From Microbacterium sp. LWH13-1.2 (GTDB lineage Bacteria > Actinomycetota > Actinomycetes > Actinomycetales > Microbacteriaceae), in the NCBI RefSeq assembly GCF_038397735.1, contig NZ_CP151635.1, positions 1,550,001-1,614,000 of the forward strand: 64,000 bases of DNA. Direction: 5' to 3'. The translations under genes were made by a program, and so were the position numbers. This document shows, piece after piece, positions 15,540-24,275 of the stretch. Each line of letters starts with the position of its first letter. Positions within the stretch are counted from its first letter, which is position 1. The notes beneath the pieces were generated by a model, which saw nothing but the letters and a program-made list of their open reading frames with translations, was not told the DNA's origin and ran no database searches.

Positions 15540-16643
15540 TCAGAGGCCGCGGTCCCTGGTGCTGTCGAAGGGCATGGTGTGGGTGCCTCTCGCCGATCCG
15601 CGGCGCTTGAGGTGCTCTATGAACGCGAGCACCTGCGCCACCGCGGTGTACAGCTCCTCGGGGATCTCGCGGCCGATGTCGCACGCCGAGTGGAGGGCTC
15701 GCGCCAACGGGATGTCGCGGACCATCGGCACGCCGGCCTCCTCGGCCTTCTCGCGGATCTTCTGCGCGACGATGCCCGCGCCCTTCGCGACGACCCGCGG
15801 AGCGGACTTGCCCGGTTCGTAGCGCAGCGCCACCGCCACATGAGTGGGGTTCACGAGCACGACGTCGCTGTCGCCCACCGCGGCGATCATCCGGTTGCGG
15901 CTCATGGCGAGCTGCCGAGAGCGACGCTGGGAGCGCACGAGCGGATCTCCCTCGCTCTTCTTGTGCTCGTCCTTCGCCTCGTTCTTGGTCATGTGAGTGT
16001 GCTTGCGGTTGCGCCGCATCACCACGGCCACATCGATCGCCGCCAGCAGGATGCCCACGGCCACGGCCACCTGCAGCAGGGCCACCGCTCCCCCGGCGGC
16101 CTGCTCGAGCAGCCATGTGATGTTGTGGCTGCCGCTCGCCATCAGCACGGGCACGAGACCCGAGACGACGATCCACAGGGCGATGCCGATGGCCGCAGTC
16201 TTGAGGAGAGCCTTCGCGCCTTCCCACAGCGCCTGCTGGCCGAACACGCGTTTGAGCCCCGACACGATGTTGAACTGCTCGGTGCGCATCGTCACACCGC
16301 GCAGATGGATGCCGCCCTGGGCGACCGCCGTCGCGGTGGTGGCGAGCAGGACGACCACCAGCATGGGCAGCAGGACGCCGCCCAGCGCGGAGATCGCCGA
16401 CCCCAGAACATCCATCGCAGCCCCGTCGGTGGGGTTCTTCGCCACCGGGGTGACGGCCAGGAACAGCTCCGTGAGCACCTGCGTGCCCGACGAGATCGTC
16501 GGCACCATCATCACTGCGGCGGCGGCGATGCACACCCACGCGGTGAAGTCCTGGCTGCGGCCTATCTGGCCCTTCTTGCGCGCCTCCTTGAGGCGACGCT
16601 CGGTCGCCTTCTCGGTGCGTTCGCCGCTGTCGGTCTCGCTCAT
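15540..16643 (-). CDS. flhB: Flagellar export switch protein FlhB
   Basis: A 367-residue FlhB. The N-terminus DSGERTEKATERRLKEARKK precedes four membrane helices. The cytosolic domain carries the autocleavage motif NPTH at about 265-268 (VLVNPTHVAVALRY), which mediates the switch from rod/hook to filament export. The start ATG 16643 overlaps the fliR stop by ATGA; the longer open frame to 17354 is not coding. Confidence 0.96.
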   Translation of the reverse strand: MSETDSGERTEKATERRLKEARKKGQIGRSQDFTAWVCIAAAAVMMVPTISSGTQVLTELFLAVTPVAKNPTDGAAMDVLGSAISALGGVLLPMLVVVLLATTATAVAQGGIHLRGVTMRTEQFNIVSGLKRVFGQQALWEGAKALLKTAAIGIALWIVVSGLVPVLMASGSHNITWLLEQAAGGAVALLQVAVAVGILLAAIDVAVVMRRNRKHTHMTKNEAKDEHKKSEGDPLVRSQRRSRQLAMSRNRMIAAVGDSDVVLVNPTHVAVALRYEPGKSAPRVVAKGAGIVAQKIREKAEEAGVPMVRDIPLARALHSACDIGREIPEELYTAVAQVLAFIEHLKRRGSARGTHTMPFDSTRDRGL

Positions 16644-17401
16644 CGGGTCACCCCCAGAAGCAGCCTTGCCGCGTCCTCGGCGATGACAGCGACCACGCTC
16701 GGAAGCGCGGCGTAGACGAAGCCCACGAGCAGCAGTGTCAGACCGATCTTGATCGGGAAGCCCATCGCGAACGCGTTCAGGGCCGGTGCGACCCGGCTGA
16801 CGAGTCCGAGGCCGACGTCGGCGAGGAAGAGCACGATCAGCAGGGGACCCGCGATCTGCACGGCGCTGAGCATCATCTGCCCGGCGGCTCCCACCAGGGC
16901 CTCCGCGGGCTTGCCCAGGTCGATCATGCCGGTCACCGGGACGGCGTCGAACGAGCGGAACAACCCTCCGAGCACGAGCTGGTAGCCGTCGGATGCGAAC
17001 AGCAGCATGATCGCGGTCATCTGGAACAGCCGCGTGAACTGGGCGCCGTTGATCGCCATCCCCGGATCGAACGCCTGCGCCATCTGGAACCCTCCGAAGG
17101 TGTCGACCAGATGACCTGCACCCTGGACGGCACTGAAGAGCACCATCACGAGGAATCCGAGCAGTGCGCCCGTGAGAGCCTGCCCCACCAGTGCCAGCAT
17201 GAACCCCCCGGTGTCGAGACGTTCGTAGCCCGCGGTCACCACCGGCGAGACCGCGAGGGCGAGCCCGACGCCCAGCATCGCGCGGATGCGCATCGGGATC
17301 GTGCCGTGGCTGAACGGCGGTGCGAGCACCAGGAAAGCCGTGATGCGCACGCACGCGAGAGACGTGGCCTCGAGCCAGGTGAAGTCGATGGGGATGTTCA
17401 T
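16640..17401 (-). CDS. fliR: Flagellar export gate protein FliR
   Basis: A 253-residue membrane protein of the FliPQR pore complex. It begins IDFTWLEATSLACVRITAFLVLAPPF and has six hydrophobic segments. It overlaps fliQ by one base (TGATG) and flhB by four. Confidence 0.95.
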   Translation of the reverse strand: MNIPIDFTWLEATSLACVRITAFLVLAPPFSHGTIPMRIRAMLGVGLALAVSPVVTAGYERLDTGGFMLALVGQALTGALLGFLVMVLFSAVQGAGHLVDTFGGFQMAQAFDPGMAINGAQFTRLFQMTAIMLLFASDGYQLVLGGLFRSFDAVPVTGMIDLGKPAEALVGAAGQMMLSAVQIAGPLLIVLFLADVGLGLVSRVAPALNAFAMGFPIKIGLTLLLVGFVYAALPSVVAVIAEDAARLLLGVTR

Positions 17402-17676
17402 CAGCCGCCGTTCAGCAGCGACGGTATCCGCGCGAACATCTCGTTCGTGAACGCGATCATCTCGGCGATCATCCAGTGCCCGCTGATCAGCAGCGCGATG
17501 CCCACGGCGACGAGCTTGGGCACGAACGAGATGGTCATCTCCTGCACCTGGGTGATCGACTGCAGCAGGGAGATCGCGAACCCGACCACGAGCGCCGTGA
17601 TCAGCATCGGGGCGCAGAGCTTCGCTCCGACGATGAGCGCCGCCTGCCCGATGTCGATGACGGCTTCCGGGTTCAT
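17401..17676 (-). CDS. fliQ: Flagellar export gate protein FliQ
   Basis: A 91-residue protein with two membrane helices (ALIVGAKLCAPMLITALVVG, then PKLVAVGIALLISGHWM) separated by the family motif SITQVQEMTISFVPK. It forms part of the helical FliPQR export channel. It overlaps both fliP and fliR by single bases. Confidence 0.95.
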   Translation of the reverse strand: MNPEAVIDIGQAALIVGAKLCAPMLITALVVGFAISLLQSITQVQEMTISFVPKLVAVGIALLISGHWMIAEMIAFTNEMFARIPSLLNGG

Positions 17677-18518
17677 CAGCCGCCCCCGTTGTAGGACTGC
17701 ACGAGTGCGGTGATGACCATTCCCCAGCCGTCGATGAGCAGGAACAGCAGGATCTTGAACGGCAGCGAGATCATCACCGGCGGGAGCATCATCATGCCCA
17801 TCGACATCAGCGCACTGGCGACGACCAGATCGATCACGAGGAACGGGACGAAGATGATGAACCCGATCAGGAAGGCTGCGCGCAGCTCGCTGATCATGAA
17901 GGCCGGCACGAGCGTCTGCAGCGGGATGCTGGCAGGGTCGGTCGGGTTGTCCATCTGCGCCGCCCGATGCATGAGGGCGATGTCCTCTTCACGCGTGTAC
18001 GCGAGCATCCACTCGCGGAGCGGTTCCTGGGCGAGCTCGAAAGCTCGGCCGAAGTCGATCTGCCCGTCGGTGAACGGACTGACGGCGACGGTGTTGATGT
18101 CGGTCAGCACCGGCCACATGATGAACAGGGTCAGGAACAGGCTGAGTCCCGCCAGCACCTGATTCGGCGGGATCGAGGGCAGCGAGAGCGCGTTGCGGGT
18201 GAGAGCCAGCACCACAAAGATCTTGGTGAAGCTCGACATCATGAGAAGCAGCGCGGGGGCGACGCTGAGGACCGTGATCCCGAGCAGCGTCATGATGCTG
18301 TCCGACGGCGTGCCGTTGATGCCGTTGATCGTCACGCCCTCGCCATCACCGGTCTCCATGGGCACCGTGGCGGATGACGCGTACGCGCCCGTCGCGTCGA
18401 GCACCACCAGGACGGCCGCGACTCCGACGGCTGCCGCGATCAGCATCCACGCACGTCGCGGCAGGCGCGGTGCACGCGCGAGCGGCGCGGTGGCAGCGGC
18501 GGCGGCGGATACGGGCAC
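17676..18518 (-). CDS. fliP: Flagellar export gate protein FliP
   Basis: A 280-residue FliP: after an alanine-rich N-terminus and a membrane segment (MLIAAAVGVAAVLVVLDATG), the core LLMMSSFTKIFVVLALTRNAL and the C-terminal MGMMMLPPVMISLPFKILLF are conserved. It is the first gene of the export-gate operon. GTG 18518 follows CGGAGTGCC, the same ribosome-site layout as flgB. Its 71-nt leader contains two GGA-loop hairpins. Confidence 0.95.
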   Translation of the reverse strand: MPVSAAAAATAPLARAPRLPRRAWMLIAAAVGVAAVLVVLDATGAYASSATVPMETGDGEGVTINGINGTPSDSIMTLLGITVLSVAPALLLMMSSFTKIFVVLALTRNALSLPSIPPNQVLAGLSLFLTLFIMWPVLTDINTVAVSPFTDGQIDFGRAFELAQEPLREWMLAYTREEDIALMHRAAQMDNPTDPASIPLQTLVPAFMISELRAAFLIGFIIFVPFLVIDLVVASALMSMGMMMLPPVMISLPFKILLFLLIDGWGMVITALVQSYNGGG

Positions 18519-18543
18519 GGCGGCACTCCGAAGATGGGTGACG

Positions 18544-18583
18544 TGGCCGATCCGTAGCCAGGGGGTCGAGCGATCCGTGCTCG
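18544..18583 (-). promoter_or_regulatory. fliP leader: two tandem GGA-loop hairpins (putative CsrA sites)
   Basis: Minus strand hairpin 1 is CGAGC-ACGGATC-GCTCG (18583-18567); hairpin 2 is TGGC-TACGGATCG-GCCA (18560-18544). In both, GGA lies in the loop, preceded by AC, as in known CsrA targets. The layout matches the fliH and flgB leaders in order and spacing. Confidence 0.65.
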
Positions 18584-18588
18584 CAGTC

Positions 18589-18620
18589 GACTATCGCGAC
18601 ACGGTGGCGTGCGCGTAACC
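18589..18620 (-). promoter_or_regulatory. Flagellar promoter, fliP operon
   Basis: Minus strand GGTTAC, 15 bases, TCGCGATAGTC. Drives fliP-fliQ-fliR-flhB-flhA-csrA. It lies in the 131-bp gap between fliO and fliP. Confidence 0.78.
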
Positions 18621-18649
18621 GCGAGGCGATCGCACTGGGCCGGTCGGCG

Positions 18650-19075
18650 TCAGGCGACGGACTTCAGTGCCCGGTCGACGATGTCGTTCGACAGGTCGTC
18701 GACGACAGGTGACTCCTCCGTCGTCGATTCCTCCTCGACGGGAGGTGCTTCCTGGGTGTCGACGACGTTGATCCCGTTCTCGGTCACACCGAGGACGTAG
18801 CGGATGCCCCCGAACTCGGCGACCACGAGCTGCGCCTTGCCGCCGATGCCCGACCGCGCGACGACCGTGATCTTCTCGGGCCGCGGCTTCGGGCCCGCCG
18901 CCGCGCGCGACGGTCTGAGGTCGGTGAGCCGGGCGAGCTTCTTCGGCATCAGCCCCACGAGCGGGCTGACGCCCTTCGCCTGCGACTTCTGCAGTCGACG
19001 GCTGAGGAACAGCAGCAGACCGAGCACCGCTCCCAGGGCGACGATCGCACGGAGCGCGACGAGGATGTCGTCCAT
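18650..19075 (-). CDS. fliO: Flagellar protein FliO
   Basis: A 141-residue protein with one N-terminal membrane helix (ALRAIVALGAVLGLLLFLSRR), then a basic stretch and a small beta domain (ITVVARSGIGGKAQLVVAEF). A Glu/Thr-rich tail follows. FliO assists assembly of the FliPQR pore. It is three bases after fliN and is the last gene of the flbD operon. FliO is poorly conserved; topology and position carry the call. Confidence 0.82.
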   Translation of the reverse strand: MDDILVALRAIVALGAVLGLLLFLSRRLQKSQAKGVSPLVGLMPKKLARLTDLRPSRAAAGPKPRPEKITVVARSGIGGKAQLVVAEFGGIRYVLGVTENGINVVDTQEAPPVEEESTTEESPVVDDLSNDIVDRALKSVA

Positions 19076-19078
19076 GGG

Positions 19079-19738
19079 TCAGACGGCCTCTGCGCCGTCG
19101 AGGATGCGCTCGACGCGGATGGCGAAGTCGCCCTCCGCGACCACGACGGTGCCGTGCCCGATCAGGCGGCCGTTGAGCTTGATGTCGGCAGGCGAGCCCG
19201 CTGCACGGTCGAGTTCGACGACGCGGCCGGGTTCGAGGGACAGCACGTCACGCACCGGCATCCGCGTGCGACCGATCTCGACCACGAGCTCCATCTCGAC
19301 GCCGGCGATGCGGCTCAGGCGCTGCGGTCCCGACGACGCGGCAGCGGCCCGCGCTCCGTCGATGCGCACCGCTGCCCGCGCGACGACGCTGCCCGCGGCG
19401 TCGATCATGTCGAACACCTGGGTGCCGCTGTCGGTGAAGACGCCTGCGGCATCGACCAGTTCGCCGTCACCGAGCGCGCCGCTGCCGAGCACGGCGACCG
19501 CCGCCTCGAAGATCGGATGCAGTCGATCGGCCAGCGGCGCGTTCTTCGAGCCGTCCTCGAGCTGCGACGGATCGACGACCTGGATCGCGAGGCGGGCACC
19601 GGGGCTGCCTGCGAAGGTGACCGCGACCGCCTCACCGGATGCGCCGGGGTCGGTCGAGGGTGCGGGGATGACGGGGTAGCCGAACGGCAGCTTGCCGGCG
19701 ATCGCCGCGGCGATGGCGGTCTCGTGGAAGGTGCTCAT
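19079..19738 (-). CDS. fliN: Flagellar motor switch protein FliN
   Basis: A 219-residue protein whose C-terminal ~80 residues are a SpoA domain (VEMELVVEIGRTRMPVRDVLSL and DIKLNGRLIGHGTVVVAEGDFAIRV). The N-terminal ~130 residues are longer than in enteric FliN and may be a divergent CheC/FliY-like region. It forms the C-ring with FliM and FliG. It overlaps the fliM stop by one base. Confidence 0.92.
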   Translation of the reverse strand: MSTFHETAIAAAIAGKLPFGYPVIPAPSTDPGASGEAVAVTFAGSPGARLAIQVVDPSQLEDGSKNAPLADRLHPIFEAAVAVLGSGALGDGELVDAAGVFTDSGTQVFDMIDAAGSVVARAAVRIDGARAAAASSGPQRLSRIAGVEMELVVEIGRTRMPVRDVLSLEPGRVVELDRAAGSPADIKLNGRLIGHGTVVVAEGDFAIRVERILDGAEAV

Positions 19739-20631
19739 CAGTGGGTCTCCTCAGGGGTGGTCGTGATCTTGCAGGTGAGGCGCGAGCCTCTGCTCCCAGG
19801 GGTGGCGAGGGCGATCCGGGTCTCCCCTGCCACGAGCTCGTACGGTCTGGTCTCCGGATGCGGCAGGCGCAGCAGATCGCCGGGTGCGAGGTCGAGCACC
19901 TCACCCGTGCCGATCGTGATGGGTGCCAGGCGCAGTGTGATCTCCAGCGGGGTGCTGCGCAGCTGCTCCAGGGTCTGCTCCGCCGTGTGGGCGGCGTCGG
20001 CATCCGACTCTGTCGCGGCGAGACGGTCGACGACAGCGGATGCCGGGAGCATGACCGTCGCCGTCGTCTCGGCGTCGCCGAGCCGCATCGTGTACCGCGC
20101 GACGATGACCGCCGCACTCGCTGCGATCACCTGCATGTACTGCGGGTTGTAGTGCACGGCGCTGAATCGAGGCGCCCCGGGGAGCAGTGCGTCGAGGCTT
20201 GCATGGAGATGCTCGAACGTGCCCTCCATGAGGTTGCGCACGAGCGCCAGCTCGATCGGGGTGAACGTCCGCGCCTCGGGCAGCGAGGTGCTGCGACCGC
20301 CCATCATCTGCACGACCCACAGGAGCGCGCTGTCGAGGCCGAACTGCACGACGCAGGGCTCTTCGCGGTCCGCGAAGGCACCGGCCACCATTGCCGTCGT
20401 GCCGGGCAGTGTGTCGGCGTACTCCTCGTACGACACCAGGTCGACGGACTCGAGCGTCAGATGGGCCCGCACACGGATCTTCGCCGTCAGCTGCGACGAC
20501 CACAGGCGCGCGAACGACTCGAACGCCGCCTCCAGGTGCCGGGTGCTCTCCCGTCCGAGCTGCGCGGGGCGGCCGAAGTCGTATGCGGGGTAGCGCACGG
20601 CCGGGTCCTCGAGCACGGCGGCTGCGGTCAT
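19738..20631 (-). CDS. fliM: Flagellar motor switch protein FliM
   Basis: A 297-residue FliM. It has the CheC-like middle domain (ESVDLVSYEEYADTLPGTTAMVAG, cut here) and a C-terminal SpoA domain (PLEITLRLAPITIGTGEVLDL). The usual N-terminal LSQDEID-type CheY-binding peptide is not evident. ATG 20631 is chosen for its GAGGAGA ribosome site; GTG 20658 would add nine residues. Confidence 0.92.
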   Translation of the reverse strand: MTAAAVLEDPAVRYPAYDFGRPAQLGRESTRHLEAAFESFARLWSSQLTAKIRVRAHLTLESVDLVSYEEYADTLPGTTAMVAGAFADREEPCVVQFGLDSALLWVVQMMGGRSTSLPEARTFTPIELALVRNLMEGTFEHLHASLDALLPGAPRFSAVHYNPQYMQVIAASAAVIVARYTMRLGDAETTATVMLPASAVVDRLAATESDADAAHTAEQTLEQLRSTPLEITLRLAPITIGTGEVLDLAPGDLLRLPHPETRPYELVAGETRIALATPGSRGSRLTCKITTTPEETH

Positions 20632-20664
20632 GGGTGTCTCCTCGACGGTGGTGTTCACGTGTTC

Positions 20665-21477
20665 TCAGCTCGTCGCTGCGGCAGCTGCGAGGGCCGGGAT
20701 CAGCGCTCGCACCTGCTCTTCCTCAGTGGACTCGACGACGATGTCGACGCGTCTGTTGCTCGCCAGGGCCTGCGGACTGTCGCCCTGGACGATCGGTCGT
20801 GTGTCCGAGAATGCCGTCGCCTTCACCCGCGGACCGCCGACGCCCTCGTGCTCGACGAGAAACCTCGCCACCTGCGTGGCGCGCCCACCGGAGAGTTCCC
20901 AGTTGGTCGCGAACGGAGCAGCCGACACGCGGTGATCGGCATGCCCTTCGACGCTGACCTGGTTGTCGACCGTGACGAGCACGTCACCGATCGCATTGAG
21001 CACGGCATCCGCCTTCGCCGAGAGCTCGGTGCTGTTGTCGGCGAAGAATGTCTCGGCGCCGACCAGCCCGACCTGCAGCCCGCGGTCGTCGATCACGAAC
21101 GAGACGGTGTCCTGAAGCCCTTGGGCGGCAAGGGCGGAACTCATCCGATCGCGCAGTTCTTCCAGTGACTCGTACTCGGCAGCGGCTCGGGCGGCGAGAT
21201 CGACCACTCCGTCGTCGTCCTGCAGCTCGGGCGGGACGATCAGGCCCTCAGCACTGTCGGCGCCGCCCTCGGTGCTCTCCTGACCGAATCCCGTCGCAAG
21301 ACTGTTGGCGAGCAGCTCGAACTTCGTCTTGTCGACGTTCGACACGGCGAACAGCACGATGAACAGGCACATCAGGACGGTCACCATGTCGGCGTACGAC
21401 ACGGCCCAGCGCTCGTCAGGCTCGTCGTGCGATTCGTCTTCGTGCCCGCGGCCGCGGGCACGGCGGGCCGGGCTCAC
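20665..21477 (-). CDS. motB: Flagellar stator protein MotB
   Basis: A 270-residue stator subunit with one N-terminal membrane helix (AVSYADMVTVLMCLFIVLFA). The ion-binding aspartate is in SYADM at about residue 30. The C-terminal OmpA-like peptidoglycan-binding domain includes VSVEGHADHRVSA and NWELSGGRATQVARFL. GTG 21477 overlaps the motA stop by GTGA. Ion specificity cannot be assigned with confidence. Confidence 0.95.
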   Translation of the reverse strand: MSPARRARGRGHEDESHDEPDERWAVSYADMVTVLMCLFIVLFAVSNVDKTKFELLANSLATGFGQESTEGGADSAEGLIVPPELQDDDGVVDLAARAAAEYESLEELRDRMSSALAAQGLQDTVSFVIDDRGLQVGLVGAETFFADNSTELSAKADAVLNAIGDVLVTVDNQVSVEGHADHRVSAAPFATNWELSGGRATQVARFLVEHEGVGGPRVKATAFSDTRPIVQGDSPQALASNRRVDIVVESTEEEQVRALIPALAAAAATS

Positions 21478-22280
21478 AGGATGTCCTCCACGGAAGAGTC
21501 CTGCTCCCGCTTCTGCTTCTTGGCTTTCGGCTTGACGCTCGACAGCGCCTCGAGACGCTCCTGCAGCAGATGCGGTGCACTTCCGGCCTGGATGGCCAGC
21601 ATGCCCTCAGACACCAGCGTCATCCGCTCGAGCTCGACCGCACCGATGCGGTTGAGACGACCGGCGATCGGGTTCCAGATGAAGTTGGCCGACAGCAGCC
21701 CCCACAGCGTGGCCACGAACGCGGCGGCGATCATGGGCCCGAGGTGGTCGGGTTCGTCGAGCTTCTCGAGCACGTGGGTGAGTGAGACGACCGTGCCGAC
21801 GATGCCGATCGTCGGCGCGTAGCCGCCCAGGGAGCCGAAGAACTTCGAGGCGACGCGGTTGCGCGACGAGGTGGCCGCGATCTCGTCGTCCATCACCATC
21901 TGCAGGTCCTCGGCGTCCGTGCCGTCAGCGAGCGCCTGCAGAGCCTGGCGGGTGAACGCGTCGGGTGCGCCGTCGAGCTCCTGCTCGAGCGCGAGGAGAC
22001 CCTCACCACGAGCCTTCTCGGCGTACCCGACCAGGAACGGGATCACCGCCTCGGGAGTCATCTTCGGCCCGCGCACCATGCGCCCGAGACTCTTCACCGC
22101 GAGGATCGTGTCGCGCAGCGTGTGGCTCGCGATCCCCACGCCGATGGTGGAGCCGAGCACCAGGATCATCGGGGCGGGGATCAACAGCGCTTCGAAGCTC
22201 GCGCCCTCCATCGTGATCATCGCGACGAGGGCGCCGAACGCCAGGATGACGCCGATGATGAATGCGGGATCCATCGTCAC
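21474..22280 (-). CDS. motA: Flagellar stator protein MotA
   Basis: A 268-residue membrane protein with four helices: two at the N-terminus (FIIGVILAFGALVAMITM, ILVLGSTIGVGIAS) and two later (PTIGIVGTVVSL, AAAFVATLWGLLSANFIWNP) with the conserved prolines. The cytoplasmic loop contacts FliG. It overlaps flbD by four bases and motB by four. Confidence 0.95.
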   Translation of the reverse strand: MTMDPAFIIGVILAFGALVAMITMEGASFEALLIPAPMILVLGSTIGVGIASHTLRDTILAVKSLGRMVRGPKMTPEAVIPFLVGYAEKARGEGLLALEQELDGAPDAFTRQALQALADGTDAEDLQMVMDDEIAATSSRNRVASKFFGSLGGYAPTIGIVGTVVSLTHVLEKLDEPDHLGPMIAAAFVATLWGLLSANFIWNPIAGRLNRIGAVELERMTLVSEGMLAIQAGSAPHLLQERLEALSSVKPKAKKQKREQDSSVEDIL

Positions 22281-22492
22281 GCCCCCGTCTGCGGCGTCAG
22301 AGCGTGGGCCGCGGCGAGGACGCGAGCCCGATAGGAGACGATCAGGTCGATCGCGGCGTCGAGCGTCTCCTCGATCACATAGACCTTGCCGTCGACCATG
22401 TGCAGAGTCGTGTCGGGCGAGGAGAGGATGCGCTCGATCAGATCGGGGTTCACCGCGAACCGGGTGCGGTCGAGGCGGGTGACGATGATCAT
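22277..22492 (-). CDS. FlbD/SwrD-family flagellar protein
   Basis: A 71-residue protein: MIIVTRLDRTRFAVNPDLIE, then MVDGKVYVIEETLDAAIDLI, the FlbD (SwrD) family signature. SwrD in Bacillus boosts flagellar torque, and the gene is typically just before motA in Gram-positive bacteria, as here. It is the first gene of the flbD-motA-motB-fliM-fliN-fliO operon, 44 nt after a flagellar promoter. Confidence 0.88.
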   Translation of the reverse strand: MIIVTRLDRTRFAVNPDLIERILSSPDTTLHMVDGKVYVIEETLDAAIDLIVSYRARVLAAAHALTPQTGA

Positions 22493-22535
22493 CGCGGGGT
22501 CTCCGGGCTTCGGACGAGAGGGGGAAGTCTGGCCG

Positions 22536-22567
22536 GACTATCGCGACGCGGCCCGCCCCCGGTAACC
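22536..22567 (-). promoter_or_regulatory. Flagellar promoter, flbD-motAB-fliMNO operon
   Basis: Minus strand GGTTAC, 15 bases, TCGCGATAGTC. It is embedded in a perfect inverted repeat (22544-22584), with the -35 in the loop and part of the -10 in a stem arm. Confidence 0.72.
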
Positions 22568-22584
22568 AGGGGCGGGCCGCGTCG
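22544..22584 (-). terminator. Perfect 16-bp hairpin after flgE, overlapping a promoter
   Basis: CGACGCGGCCCGCCCC, nine-base loop, GGGGCGGGCCGCGTCG, 32 bp after the flgE stop. The stem is very stable but lacks a T-run, so it may terminate poorly or protect the mRNA end. It covers the next operon's promoter. Confidence 0.6.
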
Positions 22585-22616
22585 ACGGGCGGATGCGCTC
22601 GAACTCGAGCGTCCGA

Positions 22617-23783
22617 TCAGCGCTTCAGCTGGGTGAGCTCCTGCAGGACCTCGTCGCTCGTGGTGATGATCCGCGCGTTGGCCTGGAAGCCGCGCTGCGC
22701 GACGATGAGGTTGGTGAACTCCTGCGAGAGATCCACGTTGCTCATCTCCAGCGCCCCGGACACCAGGTTGCCGAACCCTGCCTGCCCCGGCTCCCCCATG
22801 CGGGCGGCGCCGGAGTTCACCGAGACCCGGTATGCCGTGCCACCGGCCTTCTCGAGCCCCTCGGGGTTCGCGAAGGTCGCCATCGCGATCTTTCCGAGCG
22901 TCTGGGTGGCGCCGTTGCTGAAAGTGCCGACGATGGATCCGTCGCCCGTGATGCTGTACGACTTGAGCGAGCCCGCCTCGGCGCCGTTCTGCTCCGAGAT
23001 CGCGACGGTCGACATGTTGGCGTAGCCGGTGACCGCGCCGAGGTCGACGCTCACGGCACCCGCGGTCAGGGTGAGACCTGCCCCCGCCTGCTTGCCGTCG
23101 GTGAACGTCAGCGAACCGGTCGCACCGCTGACGGGCTCGGTGACGTCCCAGCCGGTCGCGGTCTTCGTGAACGTCAGGCTCAGCGTCGACGGGGTTCCCT
23201 GTGCGTCGTAGACCTTCACATCGCGCACAAGCTCGTCACCCGTTGCTGCGGTCGAGGGGAGGTTGCCTGTGACCGTGGCATCCGTCGTCGCCTTGGCCGG
23301 TGAGACGGCGTCGAGCGGCAGCACGATGTTCCCGGTCGCCTGACCGGTGTTGACGACGCCGTTCTGCGCCGACCAGCCCTGCACGACGGCACCGTCGGCG
23401 GTGACCATCTTGCCCGTCGGGTCGAACGAGAAGCCGCCTGCACGGGTGTACAGGGTCTCCCCGCCCGAGCGGACGGCGAAGAATCCGTCGCCCGAGATCA
23501 TCAGGTCTCCCCCGCGCCCGGTGGCCTGAGCAGACCCCTGCGCGAAGTTCGTGCGCACTCCGGCCACCTGCACACCGAGGCCGACCTGAGCGGGGTTGCG
23601 GCCCCCGACCTCGTCGTCGGGGATGCCCGGGTTGCCGATGAGCTGTGACAGCGAGTCCTGGAACAGCACGGACGAGCCCTTGAAGCCGGCCGTGTTGACG
23701 TTGGCGATGTTGTTGCCGGTCACGTCGAGCATGGTCTGGTGCGAGCGGAGTCCGGAGATTCCGGAGTAGAGCGAGCGAAGCAT
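22617..23783 (-). CDS. flgE: Flagellar hook protein FlgE
   Basis: A 388-residue hook subunit. N-terminal MLRSLYSGISGLRSHQTMLD and NNIANVNTAGFKGSSVLFQD, and C-terminal MSNVDLSQEFTNLIVAQRGF with ARIITTSDEVLQELTQLKR, are classic. No flgF or flgG is present in the window, so the distal-rod function is either encoded elsewhere or provided differently. It is last of the fliH-fliI-fliJ-fliK-flgD-flgE operon. Confidence 0.94.
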   Translation of the reverse strand: MLRSLYSGISGLRSHQTMLDVTGNNIANVNTAGFKGSSVLFQDSLSQLIGNPGIPDDEVGGRNPAQVGLGVQVAGVRTNFAQGSAQATGRGGDLMISGDGFFAVRSGGETLYTRAGGFSFDPTGKMVTADGAVVQGWSAQNGVVNTGQATGNIVLPLDAVSPAKATTDATVTGNLPSTAATGDELVRDVKVYDAQGTPSTLSLTFTKTATGWDVTEPVSGATGSLTFTDGKQAGAGLTLTAGAVSVDLGAVTGYANMSTVAISEQNGAEAGSLKSYSITGDGSIVGTFSNGATQTLGKIAMATFANPEGLEKAGGTAYRVSVNSGAARMGEPGQAGFGNLVSGALEMSNVDLSQEFTNLIVAQRGFQANARIITTSDEVLQELTQLKR

Positions 23784-23813
23784 GTGATTCTCTCTTCCTG
23801 TGTGAGACGAAGG

Positions 23814-24263
23814 TCAGGCTGCGGCCGCGTTCGGCGCGGCAGGGGTGGTCTTGGAGGTGACGCCGGTGATGGCGTCCAGTGCGATCGTCTTGTCTCCGAT
23901 CGTCACCTGCGGGATGGGTCCGTCGAACGACACCTTGGTGACGACGCCCGAGAGGGTCTTGCCGTCGGCATCCTTGTAGCTCGCCTCCTGGCCGATGAGG
24001 GCGCTCGCCGCCTGACGCATGTTCAATGCGAAGGCCTCGGCGCCGCTGTCGGCGAGAGCGGTGAGCTGCTCCATCATGGCGAGCTGCGTCGTCTGAGAGA
24101 TCATCTCGTTGGTGTCCATCGGACTCGACGGATCCTGGTGGGTCAGCTGGGTCACCAGGAGTTTGAGGAAGACCTCGCCGTCCAGCACCTGCTTGCGCGC
24201 GGCGGGATCAGTCGTGCCTCCTGTGTAGATCGAGCTCGGAGCGCTCACTGCGTCGATGGTCAT
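23814..24263 (-). CDS. flgD: Flagellar hook capping protein FlgD
   Basis: A 149-residue hook scaffold protein: QVLDGEVFLKLLVTQLTHQD, then PMDTNEMISQTTQLAMMEQL, are the FlgD signatures. A short C-terminal beta region (TLSGVVTKVSFDGPIPQVTI) follows. It directs hook polymerisation and is shorter than enteric FlgD, lacking most of the Fn-III-like part. It lies between fliK and flgE. Confidence 0.92.
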   Translation of the reverse strand: MTIDAVSAPSSIYTGGTTDPAARKQVLDGEVFLKLLVTQLTHQDPSSPMDTNEMISQTTQLAMMEQLTALADSGAEAFALNMRQAASALIGQEASYKDADGKTLSGVVTKVSFDGPIPQVTIGDKTIALDAITGVTSKTTPAAPNAAAA

Positions 24264-24275
24264 GCGGTCGTCCTC

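Noticed and set aside
11520..15822. Long plus-strand open frames opposite flgK, flgN, csrA and flhA (for example 11520-13358 and 14230-15822)
   Set aside because: They are antisense to well-conserved flagellar genes, have Arg/His/Asp-rich low-quality composition and no recognisable domain; they are high-GC shadows.
16644..17354. Upstream extension of flhB to 17354
   Set aside because: It is antiparallel-frame noise within fliR; the canonical FlhB N-terminus begins at 16643.
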